A stretch of DNA of 64,000 nt, taken from NCBI RefSeq assembly GCF_000750635.1, contig NZ_CCDM010000002.1, positions 434,001-498,000 of the forward strand. Reading direction: 5' to 3'. The translations under genes and the position numbers were made by a program. Below, piece after piece: positions 45,413 through 54,102 of the stretch (its first letter is position 1; each line of letters starts with the position of its first letter). The notes beneath the pieces were generated by a model. It had not been told where the DNA came from. It made no database searches and was given only the letters and a program-made list of their open reading frames with translations. This DNA is from Oceanobacillus jeddahensis (GTDB taxonomy: Bacteria; Bacillota; Bacilli; Bacillales; Amphibacillaceae).

Positions 45413-45555
45413 CACGATAACGAAAATAAGACGGATACAATGTCTGAGAGCAGTAATTTAAAAATGTTTCTCATGTTAATTATGTGGAAATGATGATTTT
45501 ACAATGTATAATGAGGGTAGAACAAAGCATATCATGAAAGTTGGAGGGTATTCTA

Positions 45556-46941
45556 ATGACAAAAAATAAAGATGTTATAGAAATAATAAATCCAGCAACG
45601 GGTGATGTAGTGGATACGGTTTTAAAAGGTGGAAAGGAAGAGGCAGTGCAGGCTGTTGATAAGGCACATCACGCTTTTAGAGACTGGGCAAAACAATCCG
45701 TTTATGAAAGGAGTGCTTTGCTAAATAAATGGCATACACTTATTGAAAAGCATGAATCAGAATTAGCGGAAATCATGACAAAGGAACAAGGAAAACCTTT
45801 GAAGGAAGCAGCTGGAGAGATTCAGTATGCTAATAGTTTTATTTCCTGGTATGCAGAAGAGGGAAAGAGACTTTATGGGGAAACCATTCCTGCAACTGCA
45901 AGTAATAAGCGGATTGTTATTAATCGGCAGCCGGTGGGCGTGATTGCAGCAATTACACCATGGAATTTTCCGGCCGCAATGATCACTAGAAAGGTTGCGC
46001 CAGCACTAGCAGCGGGTTGTACAGCAGTAGTGAAGCCGGCCAGCGCAACTCCTTTAACAGCTATCCGGCTTGGAGAACTTGCGATAGAAGCAGGAATTCC
46101 TGAGGGAGTGCTGCAAATTGTTACAGGAAGCTCAGGAGAGATCAGTGATGCATGGATGGAAGATGAGCGCGTTCGGAAAATATCATTCACGGGCTCGACA
46201 GAAGTAGGGAAATTACTCATGCAAAAATCTGCAGATACAGTGAAGAAAATATCCTTGGAACTTGGCGGCCATGCACCATTGATTGTGATGGAAGATGCAG
46301 ATATTGAAAAAGCGGTAGATGGAGCAATTGCATCTAAATACCGTAATGCCGGGCAAACCTGTGTATGTGCCAATCGAATTTATGTTCACGAATCGATTGA
46401 ACAAGAATTTGCCAATGCTTTTAAAGAAAAGGTCGCACAGCTTAAAGTTGGTAATGGTTTAGAAGAGGGCGTGGAGATTGGTCCTTTAATTGACCAGTCT
46501 GCTGTGGAAAAAGTACAATATCATATTGAGGATGCTCTTGAGAAGGGAGCAAATAAGTTGTTAGGGGACAAAACAGCAGATGAAGATCTATTCTTTTCTC
46601 CTACAATCCTAACCAATGTAAATGATGAGATGATATGTATGCAAGAAGAAACATTTGGGCCACTGGCGCCAATTACTACTTTTTCGTCTAAGGAAGAGGT
46701 TATTGCACGTGCGAATAATTCCTCTTATGGCTTGGCAGCATATTTATTTACAGAAAATCTGACAACAGCGATTGAGGTCAGCGAACAATTAGAGTATGGA
46801 ATCGTTGGAATTAATGATGGAGCTCCCTCAACAGCACAAGCACCGTTTGGCGGTTTTAAAGAAAGCGGACTTGGAAGAGAAGGCGGTCATCACGGGATGG
46901 ATGAGTATGTTGAGGTGAAATATCTATCGATTCAACTGTAA
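45556..46941 (+). CDS. gabD: Succinate-semialdehyde dehydrogenase (NAD(P)+)
   Basis: A 461-residue aldehyde dehydrogenase that oxidises succinic semialdehyde to succinate, the last step of GABA breakdown. The family features are TPWNFPAAMITRK, SFTGSTEVGKLL, the general base in LELGGHAP, NAGQTCVCANR with the nucleophile Cys269, and EETFGPLAPI. The CVCAN form of the active-site loop is typical of GabD. I chose ATG 45556 with GGAGGG upstream; a TTG at 45541 lies within that site. TATAAT at 45507-45512 may be the -10 box. No GABA transaminase gene is adjacent. Confidence 0.92.
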   Translation: MTKNKDVIEIINPATGDVVDTVLKGGKEEAVQAVDKAHHAFRDWAKQSVYERSALLNKWHTLIEKHESELAEIMTKEQGKPLKEAAGEIQYANSFISWYAEEGKRLYGETIPATASNKRIVINRQPVGVIAAITPWNFPAAMITRKVAPALAAGCTAVVKPASATPLTAIRLGELAIEAGIPEGVLQIVTGSSGEISDAWMEDERVRKISFTGSTEVGKLLMQKSADTVKKISLELGGHAPLIVMEDADIEKAVDGAIASKYRNAGQTCVCANRIYVHESIEQEFANAFKEKVAQLKVGNGLEEGVEIGPLIDQSAVEKVQYHIEDALEKGANKLLGDKTADEDLFFSPTILTNVNDEMICMQEETFGPLAPITTFSSKEEVIARANNSSYGLAAYLFTENLTTAIEVSEQLEYGIVGINDGAPSTAQAPFGGFKESGLGREGGHHGMDEYVEVKYLSIQL

Positions 46942-47434
46942 TGATTGTGGAAAATGAATATAAAGAGGAGGTCTAATTAATTCTTGCTAACTGAAAATAA
47001 GTATATGTTTGTTGATTCTTTTTCAAAATATCCTGGGGCTACAATGCTTATTTAATAAAAAGCAAATGAAGCAGCTACAAGTTTTCACTCCTGCTGCGTT
47101 ATAATTAGACAAAAAGGTGGAAACATCATCCAGAGAACTTGTAAAATGGAGTAGAAGCTGGATACCGCTGTAAATTATTCTTTTGAAACCATTGATTTTT
47201 CTTATGTTTTAAGAAACATACCCATTTCAATATAGTATTTTGATGTATGTTCATTGGAATAAAGTTCAGATTTCCGTAGCACAAATTAGAAAAAACAAAC
47301 GATATAATGAATGTTAACAATATCCCGTGTTTTTGGGGCTGGGAATCAGCACATTAAAATACAAGCGAATGCGGTTTTTTCTAATGACATGTTTGAAGGA
47401 AGGCTGTATACTACTTCTAGAGAGGTGCAGATGA
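46942..47434. other. Intergenic region, no gene seen
   Basis: A 493-base gap between gabD and the ArAE-like gene. A weak GCAGC/GCTGC hairpin near 47070-47098 could end gabD. TATAAT at 47303-47308 may be the -10 box for the next gene, although its -35 is poor. Minus-strand frames here have no ribosome binding site. Confidence 0.5.
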
Positions 47435-48484
47435 ATGGAATTTAATATTGGCCCCAGGATGTTAAAAACAGGGCTGGCAGTAACTTTAACGTTATTAATT
47501 ACAGGTATATTCGATATGGAATATGCTGTCATCGCAGCGATTGCATCTGTGATAGCGATGCAGCCCTCTATCATGCGATCATTTAATTATATTAAAGAAG
47601 TTGTTATTGCAAACTCTGTCGGAGCGACACTTGCCATCTTAGGCGTATTCTTGCTGGGAAGTCATCCAATTTCTGTCGGTGCGGTAGTTATTTTATCGAT
47701 TGCGATTAATATAAAACTGGGATTGACCAAAACAGTAAATTTAACAGTTTTAACGATTGTCAGTATGATGGTAGCAAGCCAAGGAGATCATGTTAATTTT
47801 GTGTATATTTTATCCCGTGTATCGCTTGTTGCAATAGGGGTACTTTCTGCATTTATTGTTAATGTATTCGTGAATCCTCCAAACCATCAAAAGATTCTGT
47901 TTCAGATGATTAAGGAAGCCAGTGAAAGCTCTCACTTTCTCTTGCGCGTTATCCCAAGCAATACGATGAGTGTTCCGCAAATTCGTGATGAAGAAAGAAA
48001 TGTGGAGAAACAAATTAATAAGATAAGAGATTATTTTGAAATCATTACGGATGAGAAGAATCGATTATTTATTCGAAAACGAAGGTCATTTTTCCGGAAT
48101 ATTGTTATTTATAAACAAATGATACAAGTATTAAGAAAGAAACACACACTAATTGTAGAGCTGGAAAAAAATTTAAAAGAAATTGAACAAATGGCTGCCG
48201 GTAAGTCTTTCTTAATTAAAAAATTGGTTAGTGAAATTAATAACTATAGCGAAAATGTTTTTCTTATGTATGAAGATCGCATTGTCCTTGATAGGGATTT
48301 GCAAAAAGAGACAAAAAATGCGATGAGCGTAACAATCAATAATTTAATTGATGCACTGCAAGGCACAGACTATGAAAAATGGCATTATGTCTTTCCGGTT
48401 GCCAATAGCATTGTAGAGCTCTTTTATGAATTGGATAAGTTGGAAAAATATGTTCGCAAAAAAGAAAAGCGTGAAGAAGAATAG
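47435..48484 (+). CDS. Aromatic acid exporter/DUF939-family membrane protein (YqjA-like)
   Basis: A 349-residue protein whose N-terminal 150 residues form about five membrane helices (GLAVTLTLLITGIFDMEYAVIAAIASVIAMQPSIMRSFNYIKE is the family start). The C-terminal part is a charged cytoplasmic helical domain. It belongs to the ArAE/FUSC-like DUF939 group, of which B. subtilis YqjA and YgaE are members. Export of aromatic or other organic acids is only an analogy. AGAGAGGTG precedes the ATG. It is a single gene followed by a strong hairpin. Confidence 0.82.
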   Translation: MEFNIGPRMLKTGLAVTLTLLITGIFDMEYAVIAAIASVIAMQPSIMRSFNYIKEVVIANSVGATLAILGVFLLGSHPISVGAVVILSIAINIKLGLTKTVNLTVLTIVSMMVASQGDHVNFVYILSRVSLVAIGVLSAFIVNVFVNPPNHQKILFQMIKEASESSHFLLRVIPSNTMSVPQIRDEERNVEKQINKIRDYFEIITDEKNRLFIRKRRSFFRNIVIYKQMIQVLRKKHTLIVELEKNLKEIEQMAAGKSFLIKKLVSEINNYSENVFLMYEDRIVLDRDLQKETKNAMSVTINNLIDALQGTDYEKWHYVFPVANSIVELFYELDKLEKYVRKKEKREEE

Positions 48485-48499
48485 ACGAAGAGCAAAGTT

Positions 48500-48541
48500 A
48501 TACATAAAGGAGATGGTGATAGCACTATCTCCTTTATGTAT
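48500..48541 (+). terminator. Perfect 15-bp hairpin after the ArAE-like gene
   Basis: ATACATAAAGGAGAT (48500-48514) pairs exactly with 48527-48541. It lies 15 bases after the stop. The T-run is poor, so it may be a terminator or an mRNA-stabilising end. Confidence 0.65.
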
Positions 48542-48604
48542 TAATGGAGAAATTTTTAAAGAAAACGATGTAAATCCTCTCTTAAAAGCATAGTAGTGCT
48601 GACC

Positions 48605-48700
48605 TGTTTTAAGGCTGGGACTGAGGATGAGCTCAAGCCCATGGAAAGCGTAGTGTTTTTCTGGAGCTGGGGTCGCTCGCCCCATCATAAAGAATTGTAC
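48605..48700. repeat. Element D: fragment of the repeat family
   Basis: CTGGGACTGAGGATGAGCTC, GAGCTCAAGCCC, GGAAAGCGTAGTGTTTTTCT and a diverged GGTCGCTCGCCCCATCATAA module follow one another. The first three match the interior of element A in inverse orientation. The flanking inverted repeats are absent, so this is a fragment. It lies between the ArAE-like gene and a small ORF. Confidence 0.65.
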
Positions 48701-48823
48701 CTCGCAAAGCTCCTGCTGAATATAGAATAACTTTATACTTTCTATACATATGCGTGAAAAATAGGTATAAAAGCTCCTGCTTTTGCATATATTAGTAATA
48801 CTTATGTAGTAAAAAGGGGGAGT

Positions 48824-49018
48824 ATGAAATTGACGCGTTTTTTGTCTCATCATGAATTAGAAAATCTTTATTATATGTATGGAAAATATGAAGATGCCTA
48901 TCAAACTTTGCTGGAAAGAAAGCAAGAGTATGTACAAGAAGAAAAGCAAAGACAAATAGAAGAACAGATGGAAATAGTTAAGAAACAGCAGCTTCAAATG
49001 CTTGCATCATTAACATAA
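48824..49018 (+). CDS. Small hypothetical protein with coiled-coil tail
   Basis: A 64-residue protein: MKLTRFLSHHELENLYYMYGKYEDAYQTLLERKQEYV, then a highly charged helix (QEEKQRQIEEQMEIVKKQQLQ). I recognise no family. GGGGGAG precedes the ATG, and a strong bidirectional terminator follows the stop directly, so I take it as a real gene. The composition suggests a soluble oligomeric helical protein. The upstream neighbour is repeat element D. Confidence 0.65.
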   Translation: MKLTRFLSHHELENLYYMYGKYEDAYQTLLERKQEYVQEEKQRQIEEQMEIVKKQQLQMLASLT

Positions 49019-49057
49019 AAACAGCGTGTAGATAATTACCTGCACGCTGTTTTTATA
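49014..49057. terminator. Bidirectional intrinsic terminator
   Basis: AAAAACAGCGTGTAG pairs with CTGCACGCTGTTTTT (one wobble) between the small coiled-coil gene and the convergent symporter gene. Confidence 0.9.
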
Positions 49058-49060
49058 TGG

Positions 49061-50530
49061 TCAGTGTTTATGACGAAGGTTTTCCTTTATATAGCTGATA
49101 AATTCGTTTGCTTTTTCTTCTGGAGCTTTTGTGAACAAGCTAACGATGATGAATAGTAAAGTAGATAGAAGGAGCCCCCATAAACCGGAAGCCAAACCAA
49201 GTGGTTTTGCCTGCATCAGTTCTAAAATAAAAACAACCGTACCAGGGATAGTCGTGCTAACTAATACAGCAGCTGCCGTCCCCCTTTTCCAAAAGAAAGC
49301 GCCAATAATTGTTGGAACAACAACAATGAGCCCGGAAGAGGAAGCAACGGATAGAACTGCGATTAAATCTAATTGTAATTCTGCAAATAAATAAGCCATT
49401 AAGGCAATCACAGGAATAATAAATTTGCCGATTTTAAGCTGCACTCGGTCTGTTGTCCCTTTGCGAATATTTCCATAAACATCCTTTGCAAACATGGATG
49501 ATAGTGTGAGTAAAATGGAATCTATCGTTGAAATAGCAGCAGCAATAATACCTACCATCACGATGACAGCTAAAATAGGAGGAATAGCTGATGATGTCAA
49601 TACAATAGGTGTGGCTAAATCAGGATTATCTAAGCCAGGTTCTAATAAGAAAGCGGAATATCCCCAGAATATCGATACAAGTGTATAGATAAAGCCAAAA
49701 ATCATAAAACCTAACAACATATGTCGCATGCTTTTCAGAGAAGCGGGCATAAATAAACGTTGACTGACTTGCGGGTTAGAAATACTAAAGAAAAACCAAG
49801 GTATGGTTAAACCGATAAATGTTAAAAAGCTAAAATATCCATTACCAGGCACCGTCAGCATTTCAGGTTGTTGTATTTCTAATTGCTGAAAGAATCCTGT
49901 GAATCCGCCAAGTTCCCGAACTAAAAACAATACAATTAATGTAGATCCTACAATCATAAAGAGTGATTGCAGGGAATCTGTCCAGGCAACAGAGCGCATC
50001 CCGGCTATGTATGCAAAAAAGAGTGCTAAAACGACAGCGATAATAACCCCGGTACGGAAAGAAATTTGCTGATTAGATACTCCTTGTAATAAGTATCCTA
50101 CACCGGTTAATTGTACAGCACTATATGGAATTAAAAAAATACAGTTGCTTACTGCGATCGCTATTGCAGCAGCCTTACTCTGATAACGGTCCCCGATCAT
50201 TTCCGAGGGGGTAATATAACCATATTTTTTTCCGACAATCCAAAAGCGGGGACCGAAAAATGCAATTAATGATACACCCATTAAATAAATAAGTTCAAAA
50301 CCTAATGCACCGACACCTCCGCGATAGGTAAGTCCGGCTAATCCAACTAGCATAAATGCGCTGTATGTTGTAGCGCTGTAGCTTAGTGCAGAAACAAATC
50401 CGCCCATTTTCCGGTCTCCGAGAAAATAAGACCCCATATTACTTTGACTGCCAGTCCGGGATAAAAAGGCGATAAGAAGGGAAACCATAATATAGATTCC
50501 AAGCCCCCACCAAATAAGTGATACATTCAT
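49061..50530 (-). CDS. Sodium:solute symporter family protein (PanF-like)
   Basis: A 489-residue SSS-family transporter with about 13 helices. It has SYSATTYSAFMLVGLAGLTYRGG near helix 2, AGMRSVAWTDSLQSLFMIVG, a common SSS signature, and AAAISTIDSILLTLSSMFAKDVYGN, with the sodium-site serines. Its ATG overlaps the stop of a small membrane protein by four bases (ATGA). This pairing recalls YhdT-PanF, so pantothenate or another organic acid is a plausible substrate, but the specificity is open. Confidence 0.85.
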   Translation of the reverse strand: MNVSLIWWGLGIYIMVSLLIAFLSRTGSQSNMGSYFLGDRKMGGFVSALSYSATTYSAFMLVGLAGLTYRGGVGALGFELIYLMGVSLIAFFGPRFWIVGKKYGYITPSEMIGDRYQSKAAAIAIAVSNCIFLIPYSAVQLTGVGYLLQGVSNQQISFRTGVIIAVVLALFFAYIAGMRSVAWTDSLQSLFMIVGSTLIVLFLVRELGGFTGFFQQLEIQQPEMLTVPGNGYFSFLTFIGLTIPWFFFSISNPQVSQRLFMPASLKSMRHMLLGFMIFGFIYTLVSIFWGYSAFLLEPGLDNPDLATPIVLTSSAIPPILAVIVMVGIIAAAISTIDSILLTLSSMFAKDVYGNIRKGTTDRVQLKIGKFIIPVIALMAYLFAELQLDLIAVLSVASSSGLIVVVPTIIGAFFWKRGTAAAVLVSTTIPGTVVFILELMQAKPLGLASGLWGLLLSTLLFIIVSLFTKAPEEKANEFISYIKENLRHKH

Positions 50531-50709
50531 TTTTCATTGCTCCAATCTTTTGTCAATATGGCATTACATACGATGACAATCAAAGTTAATATCAACCAAA
50601 AAAGAAAGCTCCCGTACCATTTCTCAACATCTTTCAGAACCGTAAAAGGAATGATAAAAGCTAAAATAACAATAATGCCAATTACTATTGCTGTACTTTT
50701 TTCCTTCAT
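50527..50709 (-). CDS. Small membrane protein paired with the symporter (YhdT-like)
   Basis: A 60-residue protein with two predicted membrane helices (AIVIGIIVILAFIIPFTVL and GSFLFWLILTLIVIVCNAILT). It is translated just before the symporter with a 4-base overlap, and GGAGGTAAGC precedes its ATG. Small partners of this kind accompany several SSS transporters. It probably forms a complex with, or aids insertion of, the symporter. A Crp/Fnr-type palindrome lies just upstream. Confidence 0.78.
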   Translation of the reverse strand: MKEKSTAIVIGIIVILAFIIPFTVLKDVEKWYGSFLFWLILTLIVIVCNAILTKDWSNEK

Positions 50710-50731
50710 AAGCTTACCTCCATAAAATATA

Positions 50732-50765
50732 TGTGATATAATTCACATTATTGCAAATGTGAATT
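50732..50765. promoter_or_regulatory. Crp/Fnr-type site and overlapping inverted repeat
   Basis: TGTGATATAATTCACA (50732-50747) is a perfect TGTGA-N6-TCACA palindrome. AATTCACATT (50740-50749) is also exactly inverted as AATGTGAATT (50756-50765), giving a third half-site. It lies 22 bases upstream of the small membrane protein start, so regulation of the symporter operon by a Crp/Fnr-family protein is likely. Confidence 0.6.
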
Positions 50766-50834
50766 CGTTAACAATCATAGCAGATTGTTCATAAATTTGC
50801 CACATTATTTTAGATCCAGATAATAGTCTGTTTT

Positions 50835-50848
50835 TGTAAACGATTGCA
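50835..50848 (+). promoter_or_regulatory. Catabolite-responsive element (cre)
   Basis: TGTAAACGATTGCA fits the TGWAANCGNTNNCA cre pattern. It lies in the divergent gap, 45 bases before the ytnP start and about 125 bases before the symporter operon, so it could control either. Confidence 0.6.
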
Positions 50849-50893
50849 ACAGCGCGTTTTATCGTCTAAACTTAAAGGGAAAGGAGGATAAAG

Positions 50894-51751
50894 ATGGAAA
50901 CTTTACAAATTGGCAGAGCAAAGCTTGCTTGGTTAAGCGGCGGAGTCACGCATCTGGACGGGGGATCCATGTTTGGTGTGGTACCTAAAGCACTATGGGA
51001 GAAGAAATATCCGCATAATGATAAAAATCAGATCGAACTACGTACAGATCCTATATTAATTGAGCTGGATGGTTCGTATCTGCTTATTGATTCAGGAATT
51101 GGCTTCAATAAGCTATCTGATAAACAAAAAAGGAATTTTGGTGTATTGGAAGAAACAAAGCTGGAAGCATCTTTATCAGAGTTAGGGCTTACTGTAGATG
51201 ATATTGATATGGTTTTAATGACACATCTTCATTATGATCATGCAAATGGCTTAACAAAGCTAATTAGTGAGGAAGCGTATGAGTCTGTGTTTCAAAATGC
51301 AAAAATTTATGTTTCCCAAGTGGAGTGGGATGAGATGCGTCATCCTAATATACGCTCAGTAAATACTTACTGGGAGAAAAATTGGAAGCCGATTGTTGAC
51401 CAAGTGTATCCGTTTAAAGAAAAGATAGAAATTTTACCGGGATTAACGATGATTCATACAGGTGGTCACAGCGATGGACACGCTGTTATACATTTTCAGG
51501 ATAAAGCGGACAGTTTTTTACATATGGCAGATATTATGCCGACACATGCTCATCAGAATAAACTATGGGTACTTGCATATGATGATTATCCCGTTCAATC
51601 GGTACTTCAAAAAGAATATTGGATGGAGCAGGGGTATAAGGAGAATGCATGGTTTACTTTTTATCATGATGCCTATTTCCGCGCAATCAAGTTTAATGAA
51701 CAAGGAGAGAAGATAGATAAGCTGGAGCGTTTACGTCACGCTTATGATTAA
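50894..51751 (+). CDS. ytnP: Metallo-beta-lactamase-fold hydrolase (YtnP-type lactonase)
   Basis: A 285-residue MBL-fold enzyme. The zinc motif is THLHYDHANGL, with further ligands in HTGGHSDGHAV and MADIMPTH. The start METLQIGRAKLAWLSGGVTHLDGGSMFGVVPK is very close to that of B. subtilis YtnP, described as a quorum-quenching lactonase. AAAGGAGG precedes the ATG. It is the first gene of a block that keeps the B. subtilis ytnP-ytxH order. A hairpin terminator follows. Confidence 0.9.
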   Translation: METLQIGRAKLAWLSGGVTHLDGGSMFGVVPKALWEKKYPHNDKNQIELRTDPILIELDGSYLLIDSGIGFNKLSDKQKRNFGVLEETKLEASLSELGLTVDDIDMVLMTHLHYDHANGLTKLISEEAYESVFQNAKIYVSQVEWDEMRHPNIRSVNTYWEKNWKPIVDQVYPFKEKIEILPGLTMIHTGGHSDGHAVIHFQDKADSFLHMADIMPTHAHQNKLWVLAYDDYPVQSVLQKEYWMEQGYKENAWFTFYHDAYFRAIKFNEQGEKIDKLERLRHAYD

Positions 51752-51763
51752 AAAGAAATAAAC

Positions 51764-51797
51764 AAGAAGCAGCTCCTTTAAAAAAGGCTGCTTCCTA
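51764..51797. terminator. Terminator between ytnP and the PepSY gene
   Basis: GAAGCAGC pairs with GCTGCTTC around an AT-rich loop containing CTCCTTT and AAAAAAG. It lies between two convergent genes. Confidence 0.6.
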
Positions 51798-51810
51798 TAA
51801 AAGTACTATA

Positions 51811-52125
51811 TTAAACTGCTGCTTCTGTATCGATCACTGCACCAGTTTCTGTGTCTACATAGAAATCATATTGTTTGTTTGTCCCATCGATATTTCTAGT
51901 TACTCCGCCACGATATACATCGTAAAGCAGACCATTTCTTTCTAATTCTTCCGGTTTCATATAAATCCAGGAACCGCTGATAGGTCCTTGACGTTTGAAC
52001 ATTTCTTTGGCATGATTTAATGCTTTTTCTGGAGTGACTTTCATTTGATTGTTTACTTGTTCACGTGCGATATAACCGATGGCAATACCGAGTGCTGCTG
52101 CAAGTAATACTTTCTTTTTGCTCAA
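51811..52125 (-). CDS. ytzB: Small PepSY-domain protein (YtzB-like)
   Basis: A 104-residue protein with an N-terminal membrane anchor (KKKVLLAAALGIAIGYIA) and an outer PepSY-like domain (TPEKALNHAKEMFKRQGPISGSWIYM, then YDVYRGGVTRN and YDFYVDTETGAVID). PepSY domains are thought to inhibit or modulate peptidases. I chose TTG 52125, six bases after AGAGGTG. Position next to ytoP and size match B. subtilis YtzB. It is divergent from the M42 peptidase gene. Confidence 0.78.
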   Translation of the reverse strand: MSKKKVLLAAALGIAIGYIAREQVNNQMKVTPEKALNHAKEMFKRQGPISGSWIYMKPEELERNGLLYDVYRGGVTRNIDGTNKQYDFYVDTETGAVIDTEAAV

Positions 52126-52305
52126 TTTATTCACCTCTGTTTTAGTAAGATTCAATGTCTACTATAAGTGTAGTATATCGTATTGAGGTAAAGAAATACA
52201 AATAATTGAACATTATTGCTGGAAAGCGTCGGACTTTTTCAAGTATACTTGATGTAGTGATTTATATATTTTACGGATGGATTAACAAAATAGGAGGCTT
52301 TTTTA

Positions 52306-53370
52306 ATGAACAAAGAGACACTGAGTTTATTTAAAAATTTAACAGAATTGCAAGGAGCTCCCGGGAATGAGCATGCAGTTCGCAATTTTATGAAACAGGA
52401 ATTAGATAAATATTCAGATGAAATAATTCAAGATAATTTGGGTGGCGTATTTGGCGTAAAACATGGGAAAGGGCCTACCGTTATGGTGGCTGGACATATG
52501 GACGAAGTTGGTTTTATGGTGACCCAGATTACAGATAATGGAATGATTCGCTTTCAGACGTTGGGAGGCTGGTGGAGCCAAGTCATGTTAGCTCAACGCG
52601 TTCAAGTAATGACAAAAAATGGACCAGTCATTGGTGTTATTGCTTCGATACCTCCTCATTTATTAACGGAAGCGCAACGCGGCAAGCCTATGGAAATAAA
52701 AAATATGCTTATTGATATTGGAGCCGATGATAAAGAAGATGTAGAAAAAATTGGTGTTCGCCCGGGAGATACAGTTGTTCCTGTTACCCCATTTGAACCG
52801 ATGGCTAATGAGAAAAAAATATTAGCAAAAGCCTGGGATAACCGTTATGGATGCGGATTAGCTATTGAGCTTTTAAAAGAGCTGCAGGGAGAAACATTGC
52901 CAAATCAGCTTTATTCTGGTGCAACGGTACAGGAAGAAGTAGGCTTGCGAGGCGCGCAAGTAGCAGCTAACATGATCAAACCGGATATTTTCTATGCTTT
53001 AGACGCTTCTCCGGCAAATGATGCATCAGGAGATAAAAAAGCATTTGGTCAACTGGGGAAAGGTGCTTTATTGCGTATATATGACCGTACGATGATTACA
53101 CATAAAGGAATGCGTGAATTTGTTCTAGATACAGCCGAATCGAATGATATTCCGTATCAGTACTTTATCTCTCCGGGCGGGACGGATGCAGGTCGTGTTC
53201 ATTTATCTGGTGATGGTGTTCCATCTGCAGTAGTCGGAATTTGTTCCAGATATGTTCATACATCAGCATCTATCATTCATGTGGATGATTATGCAGCGGC
53301 GAAAGCCTTAATTACGAAGCTTGTCAAAACAACGGATGAAACGGTTGTTTCTGAGTTACGTCAAGGTTAA
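52306..53370 (+). CDS. ytoP: M42-family glutamyl aminopeptidase-like metallopeptidase
   Basis: A 354-residue cytoplasmic dizinc aminopeptidase of the M42 (FrvX/PepA-like) family. The metal and catalytic residues lie in [38 protein letters not shown] and [11 protein letters not shown], with [11 protein letters not shown] at the end. It forms large tetrahedral assemblies in relatives and trims short peptides. AGGAGG precedes the ATG. The next gene starts four bases after its stop. It corresponds to B. subtilis YtoP. Confidence 0.92.
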   Translation: MNKETLSLFKNLTELQGAPGNEHAVRNFMKQELDKYSDEIIQDNLGGVFGVKHGKGPTVMVAGHMDEVGFMVTQITDNGMIRFQTLGGWWSQVMLAQRVQVMTKNGPVIGVIASIPPHLLTEAQRGKPMEIKNMLIDIGADDKEDVEKIGVRPGDTVVPVTPFEPMANEKKILAKAWDNRYGCGLAIELLKELQGETLPNQLYSGATVQEEVGLRGAQVAANMIKPDIFYALDASPANDASGDKKAFGQLGKGALLRIYDRTMITHKGMREFVLDTAESNDIPYQYFISPGGTDAGRVHLSGDGVPSAVVGICSRYVHTSASIIHVDDYAAAKALITKLVKTTDETVVSELRQG

Positions 53371-53374
53371 TGAA

Positions 53375-53893
53375 ATGCAAAAAACGGTTATTATCGGATC
53401 GAAAAATCCAACCAAAGTACAAGCGGTTAGAAATATTTTTCAAACATCTGAAGTGAATTCACTTGACGTGCCATCTAACGTATCTATTCAGCCTTTCTCG
53501 GATGAGGAAACGCGTATGGGTGCAGTAAATCGTGCAAAAGCATGTGCAGCAAGTAGTTCGGGGACTATTGGAATTGGGTTGGAAGGAGGAGTAATGTATG
53601 TGGACGAAACATTATTCCTCTGTAACTGGGGCGCACTGGTAACTGGAGATGGGAAGCTGTACACGGCCAGTGGAGCAAGAATTGCCCTTCCCAAAGAAAT
53701 TGAAGAAGAACTTAAAATAACTGGCGAATTAAGTACGGTAATGGACGCATATACCAAGAAGGAAAACGTACGTAGTCATGAAGGCGCAATTGGTATTTTT
53801 ACGAATAATTGTATAACCAGAGAAGATATGTTTACCCATGTTGTCCAACTTTTAAAAGGTCAATATGAATTTGCGAATTTTAATCATAAATAA
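53375..53893 (+). CDS. DUF84-family inosine/xanthosine triphosphatase (YjjX-like)
   Basis: A 172-residue house-cleaning NTPase. GSKNPTKVQAVRNIF, SDEETRMGAVNRAKACA and GIGLEGGV match the YjjX/DUF84 family that hydrolyses ITP and XTP to keep damaged purines out of nucleic acids. I chose ATG 53375, four bases after ytoP, because the family starts at MQKTVIIG; the longer frame overlaps ytoP. The ribosome binding site is weak, so it is probably translated by coupling to ytoP. Confidence 0.88.
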   Translation: MQKTVIIGSKNPTKVQAVRNIFQTSEVNSLDVPSNVSIQPFSDEETRMGAVNRAKACAASSSGTIGIGLEGGVMYVDETLFLCNWGALVTGDGKLYTASGARIALPKEIEEELKITGELSTVMDAYTKKENVRSHEGAIGIFTNNCITREDMFTHVVQLLKGQYEFANFNHK

Positions 53894-53898
53894 CAGTC

Positions 53899-53930
53899 TG
53901 TTGCACAATCGGGTACCTGGTTGTGCAACA
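53899..53930 (+). terminator. Hairpin after the DUF84 gene
   Basis: GTTGCACAA (53900-53908) pairs with TTGTGCAAC (53921-53929) six bases after the stop. The T-run is poor. Confidence 0.6.
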
Positions 53931-54069
53931 ACTTCTTGTACAATAAAAAATCTTAGGCTCGCCTAGTGTGGGTTCATTATCAATCACGAATTATGTCGTT
54001 TAAAGTTTCAAAGTGTTATTAAGAATAGATAATTTTAAATGTGTTTATGGTCATACAAGTTTTTCTAAA

Positions 54070-54078
54070 TGATATAAT
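54070..54078 (+). promoter_or_regulatory. Extended -10 promoter of the hypothetical gene
   Basis: TGATATAAT (54070-54078) is a full extended -10 box 24 bases before the start of the hypothetical gene at 54103. Confidence 0.5.
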
Positions 54079-54102
54079 TTTATTCATTAAAGGGGATTTT
54101 TG

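Noticed and set aside
45873..46373. 166-codon minus-strand frame within gabD
   Set aside because: It is antisense to a clear aldehyde dehydrogenase frame and shows no signal of its own.
47126..47320. 64-codon minus-strand frame between gabD and the ArAE gene
   Set aside because: No ribosome binding site and low-complexity composition.
48344..48853. 169-codon minus-strand frame across the ArAE gene end and element D
   Set aside because: It crosses a coding end, a hairpin and a repeat, and it starts inside another gene; no family is recognisable.
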